Shown piece after piece: positions 42,837-46,647 of a DNA stretch of 46,647 nt. The stretch covers positions 1 through 46,647 of the forward strand of contig CAKOID010000001.1 of the NCBI GenBank assembly GCA_934086355.1, given 5' to 3'. How positions within the stretch are numbered: the first letter of the stretch is position 1; the number at the start of each line of letters is the position of its first letter. Both the position numbers and the translations under genes were made by a program. The DNA is from an uncultured Bacilli bacterium (lineage in GTDB: Bacteria; Bacillota_I; Bacilli_A; RF39; UBA660). The notes under the pieces are model-generated. The model did no database searches. It had not been told where the DNA came from and worked only from the letters and a program-made list of their open reading frames with translations.

Positions 42837-42873
42837 CAAAATATAAAATATGTATTAATATTTATCCAACAAA
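42829..42873. repeat. Direct repeats TTATCCAACAAA in TetR-MMPL intergenic region
   Basis: The 12-bp sequence occurs at 42829-42840 and 42862-42873, exactly 33 bp apart (three helical turns). It overlaps both MMPL -35 candidates and lies between the divergent genes, the expected place for TetR operators. Confidence 0.6.
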
Positions 42874-42928
42874 TTATACTTTATCTTTACTTTTGTAAAA
42901 TATATCATATAATATTGTTGTGATTATT

Positions 42929-43495
42929 ATGAAAGAGAAAAAAGATTTAAGAATTATAAAAACTAAAATAGCATTATATAATGCATTAACTAATTTAATG
43001 AAAGATAAAACATTTGAAGAAATTAGAGTAAGTGATATATGTAATGAAGCATTAATTAATAGATCAACTTTTTATGCTCATTATGATGATAAATATGAAT
43101 TACTTGTAGATTTTTTAAAGAATGTAGAAAATGAATTAACTAGTGAATTATCTAAAAACAATAATATAGTTAATACTAAAGAATATTATATAGAACTTAT
43201 TAGATTATTTTTAAATCATATTGAAGAAAAGAAAGATATATATAATTCAATTATGATTAATAATAGAAATAGTATTATGATGGATATTTTACTTAATGTA
43301 GTTAATAATGATTTATTAAATAAAGCTAATGGTAATAATAATAGTGTTATTCCAAGTGATATAGCTGCTAAATTTTATTTAGGTGGTGTTATTAATTTAG
43401 GAATAGACTATATTAGTAATAATAATAAATATTCTAAAGAAGATTTAATTAAATATTATAGTATTTTAATACCAGATAATATAGGAAAAGAGTAA
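42929..43495 (+). CDS. TetR/AcrR-family transcriptional regulator
   Basis: A 188-aa regulator. The N-terminal helix-turn-helix reads 'IKTKIALYNALTNLMKDKTFEEIRVSDICNEALINRSTFYAHYDDKYELL', the standard TetR pattern. The C-terminal ~120 residues are a helical ligand-binding and dimerisation domain. It is divergent from the MMPL transporter and shares a 175-bp intergenic region with direct repeats, so it probably represses that gene and itself until a ligand, perhaps an exported lipid or drug, is bound. ATG 42929 is used; GTG 42920 is 9 bases upstream. Confidence 0.85.
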   Translation: MKEKKDLRIIKTKIALYNALTNLMKDKTFEEIRVSDICNEALINRSTFYAHYDDKYELLVDFLKNVENELTSELSKNNNIVNTKEYYIELIRLFLNHIEEKKDIYNSIMINNRNSIMMDILLNVVNNDLLNKANGNNNSVIPSDIAAKFYLGGVINLGIDYISNNNKYSKEDLIKYYSILIPDNIGKE

Positions 43496-43511
43496 TTGTT
43501 AGTTACTCTTT
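43487..43511. terminator. Bidirectional terminator between TetR and beta-helix genes
   Basis: AAAGAGTAA (43487-43495) pairs with TTACTCTTT (43503-43511). It covers both gene ends. Confidence 0.75.
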
Positions 43512-45373
43512 ATTTCTTTTCCATTAACATATAATTTATATCCATTAAAATCTATATTAGAATTAGTACTATCACTATTGTCTAAACTAGTTACATATGA
43601 ATCACCAGTTAATTTTATATTAGATGTTTTATCTAATTTTAATGTTATAGATTTAGCACTGTTATCACTATTTATAGTACCTTCATAATAAGATTTATTT
43701 GTAAGATTCATTGTTAGTGTACTAATACTATCTATTATAATATTTCCTACTGCTTTTTGATTAGTCATATTTAATGTAACAGTTCCACCATTACTTCCAG
43801 TATTTCCCCAAGAATCAGCTTGTGCTCTTAAAAATGAGCCTGTACTATCATTATTTGTAATAGTATTATTTTCTAGATTTATTTCACTTGATGTATTAGT
43901 TATATAAAATGTATCTCCTTTATTAGTTGTAATTTTAGAATTTTTTGCAGTAAATGTACTAACACCAGTATCTGCATCTCCACTCATTGATTGATAAAGA
44001 AAAATATTTTTATATGTTGTAGATTTTCCATTTAATTTATTATTAGTATCAGTTAAATCTACATTTTCTAATTTAACACTGTTTTTACCTTCTATTACAA
44101 CGCCTTCACTTGCAGTAGCAACTAATGCAGCATTTTTTACAGTAATATCGGCAGTTGAATATATTGTTGGAGAACCTTGACCTGTAGTTTTATAAGTTCC
44201 TTTGTTTACTGTAACAGTCCCGCCTCCTCTATCAGTTCTAATAGCAGCACTACTAGTACCACTTGTATTAATTTCTAAGTTAGTAGCATTCATCACGCCA
44301 CCACCAGTTGTCATTATACCACCTGAATTGTCTTTTGTTGTAGTTATTTTAGAATCACTTATATTAATAGTTGTTCCATCACTATTTGTATTATTTGTTG
44401 TTGCACTACCTCCATAACTAAATACTCCGTTAGCGCCTGTTGCATCAGTTTTAACAGTTATATTTTTTAAATTTAATGTACTACCATCTTTTGCAAGTAT
44501 TGCAGAATTAGTTCCATAAAATGATGTATTATCTCCTCCATCACTATCTCCAGTTTTATTAACTGTTATATTACTTAATGTACTAGTACCATCACTAACT
44601 AATATAGCATTTTCATCACTACTACTTGATTTATATTCACCATTATCAATTTCAGTATCTTCTTTTATTTCAGTATTAGCAGAATAGGCAGCATTAGAAT
44701 TATTATTCATGTTCATATTATTATTGTTATTACTTAAAAACAAATTTTTAGTTATATATGAATCTAAATAAGTTAATCCTCCAGTAATAATTATAGTACT
44801 CATAATATATATTAAAATTTTATCTTTGTTTTTAAATGTTTCTTTAATACCATATTTATTAAAATTAGACATTATTAAATACATAATTAAGATACCAAAC
44901 ACAAAACTTTCTACACCAAATAGAATAATATACTTAGTATCAAGTGATGTATTCATATTATTTGGCATACTAGGCATTTCACTAGGTTTATTATTATTAT
45001 TAGTATTTGGTTCATTATTTGTACTACTATTGTTTTCAGTACTCTTTGTAGTATTATTTTCATTTGTACTTTGTGTTGTTTCATTATTATTTTCATTATT
45101 CTCATCAGGTTTTGCAGGAGGTTCTTCTCCAGAATCATTACTTGGTTTTTCTGGCGGAGTATTTGTATTATTACTATCACTAGAATTATTATTATTTCCA
45201 GGCATCTCTGGTGGCTCTCCCATATTATTACCATTACCACCATTGTTATTCATATTAGGCATGGTATTATTACTACTAGTATGATTTTTAGCATAATTCA
45301 TAGTAAAGAACATACTTACACCCATTAGTATAATTAATATACTTATTATTATATTTTTTAAATATCTTTTCAT
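43499..45373 (-). CDS. Membrane-anchored right-handed beta-helix surface protein
   Basis: A 624-aa protein: an N-terminal membrane helix (residues 8-28), then a ~110-residue low-complexity segment rich in Asn, Pro, Glu and Met (for example 'NNMGEPPEMPGNNNNSSDSN'), two more membrane helices (~148-170 and ~187-205), and a long extracellular domain of short strands with Asn/Thr/Ser turns. The turns 'GTSTLSNITVNKTG' and 'GSTLNLKNITVKTD' repeat the parallel beta-helix rhythm of pectate-lyase-like adhesins. No catalytic site was identified. It is likely a carbohydrate-binding or structural surface protein, in Firmicutes of this type often next to lipid exporters. Operon links were not found. Confidence 0.65.
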   Translation of the reverse strand: MKRYLKNIIISILIILMGVSMFFTMNYAKNHTSSNNTMPNMNNNGGNGNNMGEPPEMPGNNNNSSDSNNTNTPPEKPSNDSGEEPPAKPDENNENNNETTQSTNENNTTKSTENNSSTNNEPNTNNNNKPSEMPSMPNNMNTSLDTKYIILFGVESFVFGILIMYLIMSNFNKYGIKETFKNKDKILIYIMSTIIITGGLTYLDSYITKNLFLSNNNNNMNMNNNSNAAYSANTEIKEDTEIDNGEYKSSSSDENAILVSDGTSTLSNITVNKTGDSDGGDNTSFYGTNSAILAKDGSTLNLKNITVKTDATGANGVFSYGGSATTNNTNSDGTTINISDSKITTTKDNSGGIMTTGGGVMNATNLEINTSGTSSAAIRTDRGGGTVTVNKGTYKTTGQGSPTIYSTADITVKNAALVATASEGVVIEGKNSVKLENVDLTDTNNKLNGKSTTYKNIFLYQSMSGDADTGVSTFTAKNSKITTNKGDTFYITNTSSEINLENNTITNNDSTGSFLRAQADSWGNTGSNGGTVTLNMTNQKAVGNIIIDSISTLTMNLTNKSYYEGTINSDNSAKSITLKLDKTSNIKLTGDSYVTSLDNSDSTNSNIDFNGYKLYVNGKEIKSN

Positions 45374-45487
45374 ATTATTTATTTCCTTTCATTTTTATTA
45401 TAATTATTATTAAATATTATATTCTATTATATAATCTCTCCCTTCTTTAATTAAATATTAATACTGTTTTATTAAATGAAAATTAAA

Positions 45488-45513
45488 AAATGTAGTTTTT
45501 TTGTACTACATTT
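45488..45513 (-). terminator. Terminator of S66 gene
   Basis: AAATGTAGT and ACTACATTT (arms 45505-45513 and 45488-45496) pair, with a T-rich tract on the minus strand. The rest of 45374-45520 is AT-rich promoter-like sequence. Confidence 0.75.
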
Positions 45514-45520
45514 AAATTAT

Positions 45521-46588
45521 TTATAATTTGCATGATTTTATTTTTATAGTTTTATTATCATAATCCACTGTTGCTGTTGCATTGTACTCTAAAAAACAAC
45601 GTGGAACAGCATGACCAAAATTTATATTATACATTATTGGTAAATTGCTATCTTTAAAAAAATCTTTATAAACTTTTTTATATTCATCATAAAATATTTC
45701 ATCCATTGGTTTTCCAATTAATAATCCTTTAACAGAATCAAGTATTCCTCTTTTTTTAAGTTCTAATAAAAACATTTTTAGTTTTTCTGGAGAAGGTGTT
45801 TCTTCACAAGTTTCTAAAAATAATATTTTTTCTTTCCATTCTTCTGTAGAAGGTAATAAATTATATTTTTCAAATATTTTATCTTCTTCGTTGTATCTTT
45901 CTCCAGTTAAAATATCATAAATACTATCAATACAACCTCCATATAATTTCCCGACAACTACTCCATGACCATTTAAAGTCTCATATCCATGTGTTTCTTT
46001 ATGTAAAACTCTTGGAATACCTAATTGAGTTTTATCATAACTTTTTCTATCATCATACCAGACTGGACTAGATTTTATTTCAATTTCATCATTATCACCA
46101 AAATATTTAAGAAAATAACTCTTTGTATAACTTAACATATCCTTATCTAGTTCAGCTATATCAACTAAAAATGCTGGACCATAAAAAGTAGATAATCCTA
46201 ATTTATTTAACATTAAATGATTTATTGTTGTGTCAGAAAAACCAGTGAATATTTTTTTATTTTCTTTTACAACCTTTATAAATTCTTTATCTTCCATTAA
46301 ATATGGTATAGTTCTATATGTATCATCACCACCAATAGCAGTAATTATCATTTTAATATCTTTATCAATAAAAGCTTGTTTTAAATCTTCTGCACGAGCC
46401 TCAGGATGATTATTTAAATACTCAATTCCTTTTAATGAATTTTTCATAAAAACGGGAATCAATCCTAATTCTTTTAATCTTTTTATTCCTAGTTCTACCT
46501 CGTGTTCAACATAAGGTTCTCCTAAAATTCCACTTGATAAAGATACTATAGCAACTTTATCTCCTTTTTTTTAATTAAATATATTCAT
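45521..46588 (-). pseudogene. S66 (LD-carboxypeptidase/MccF-like) peptidase gene with in-frame stop at codon 6
   Basis: The open part from 46462 downwards encodes 313 aa of an S66 serine peptidase: 'AIGGDDTYRTIPYL', the nucleophile elbow GFSDTT, a Glu in FLETCEE and a His in NFGHAVPR, the expected Ser-Glu-His set. The family N-terminus ('KKGDKVAIVSLSSGILGEPYVEHE') is encoded upstream in the same frame, from 46570. That frame starts at ATG 46588 with GAGGT before it, but codon 6 is TAA (46573-46571), where a Leu codon TTA would fit, next to eight A. Either the gene is silenced by one base change, it re-initiates internally, or the base call is wrong. Confidence 0.7.
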
Positions 46589-46647
46589 ACGTACCTCTTT
46601 TCCTTTACTAGTTGAGATTATAATTATTTTTATCTTTTTTTATTTTT

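Noticed and set aside
43499..45373. Low-complexity coding region as a repeat array or CRISPR
   Set aside because: The repeats are short codon runs for Asn, Pro and Thr inside an intact frame. There are no direct repeats with regular unique spacers.
1..46647. Mycoplasma-type code (UGA as Trp)
   Set aside because: UGA ends several well-defined genes (miaA, sigK, GDPD, ylbJ) and Trp is encoded by UGG.

Overview
The window is a very AT-rich chromosomal segment from a low-GC Gram-positive bacterium. ParC, FtsK/SpoIIIE, EF-P, EF-Ts, ribosomal proteins S2, L19, S21 and L33, and the neighbour pairs rpsB-tsf and rpsU-yqeY are all Bacilli-like. UGA is a normal stop (for example at the ends of miaA, the sigma-K gene and the GDPD gene), so this is not the Mycoplasma code. 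Short intergenic gaps, compact hairpin terminators and many small surface proteins suggest an uncultured gut Bacilli lineage (RF39-like or a relative). That placement is inference. The sequence shows a sigma-K gene with an intact pro-sequence, a YlbJ (SpoVV)-like protein and a SpoIIM-like protein, so the lineage may keep part or all of a sporulation programme.

Layout. 1-400: remnant of an Rpn/PD-(D/E)XK nuclease-transposase gene and a 15-bp perfect inverted repeat. 0.4-8.5 kb: parC, a radical SAM/SPASM enzyme, three prepilin-like proteins, ylbJ (convergent), a YlbL-type PDZ-Lon protease and an unknown protein. 8.5-15.2 kb: tRNA-Ser(GCU), a secreted SipW-type protein with a phage-tail-like carbohydrate-binding region, miaA overlapping an HExxH protein, ftsK/spoIIIE, an ORF6N remnant and two small genes. 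15.2-23.7 kb: class B PBP, rpmG, efp, a GreA-type factor, rplS with a leader, sigK, a small XRE regulator, rpsB-tsf and hemW. 23.7-30 kb: cadherin-like surface protein, GDPD, rpsU-yqeY, a 37-aa membrane protein, SpoIIM-like protein, mnmA and an HTH protein.

30-38 kb: ZIP metal transporter, a small kinase-like protein, a 37-aa Cys/Arg protein, xerD, a candidate small RNA, rarA-gpsA, a paired M16 peptidase operon (YmfF/YmfH type) and a protein made of three alpha-CTD-like repeats. 38-46.6 kb: a thioredoxin-fold protein without its active-site cysteines, a large MMPL transporter fused in frame to a secreted protein, a divergent TetR regulator, a beta-helix surface protein and an S66 LD-carboxypeptidase-like gene with a stop at codon 6.

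The housekeeping genes serve translation and tRNA modification (miaA, mnmA, efp, ribosomal proteins), chromosome segregation (parC, ftsK, xerD, rarA) and the cell envelope (PBP, gpsA, GDPD, MMPL). The features most worth a second look are the MMPL fusion with its preserved internal start site, the candidate ~100-nt small RNA at 32955-33056, the triple alpha-CTD-repeat protein, the cysteine-less thioredoxin-like gene with an apparent AUA start, the S2-Rho_N fusion and the sporulation gene set.
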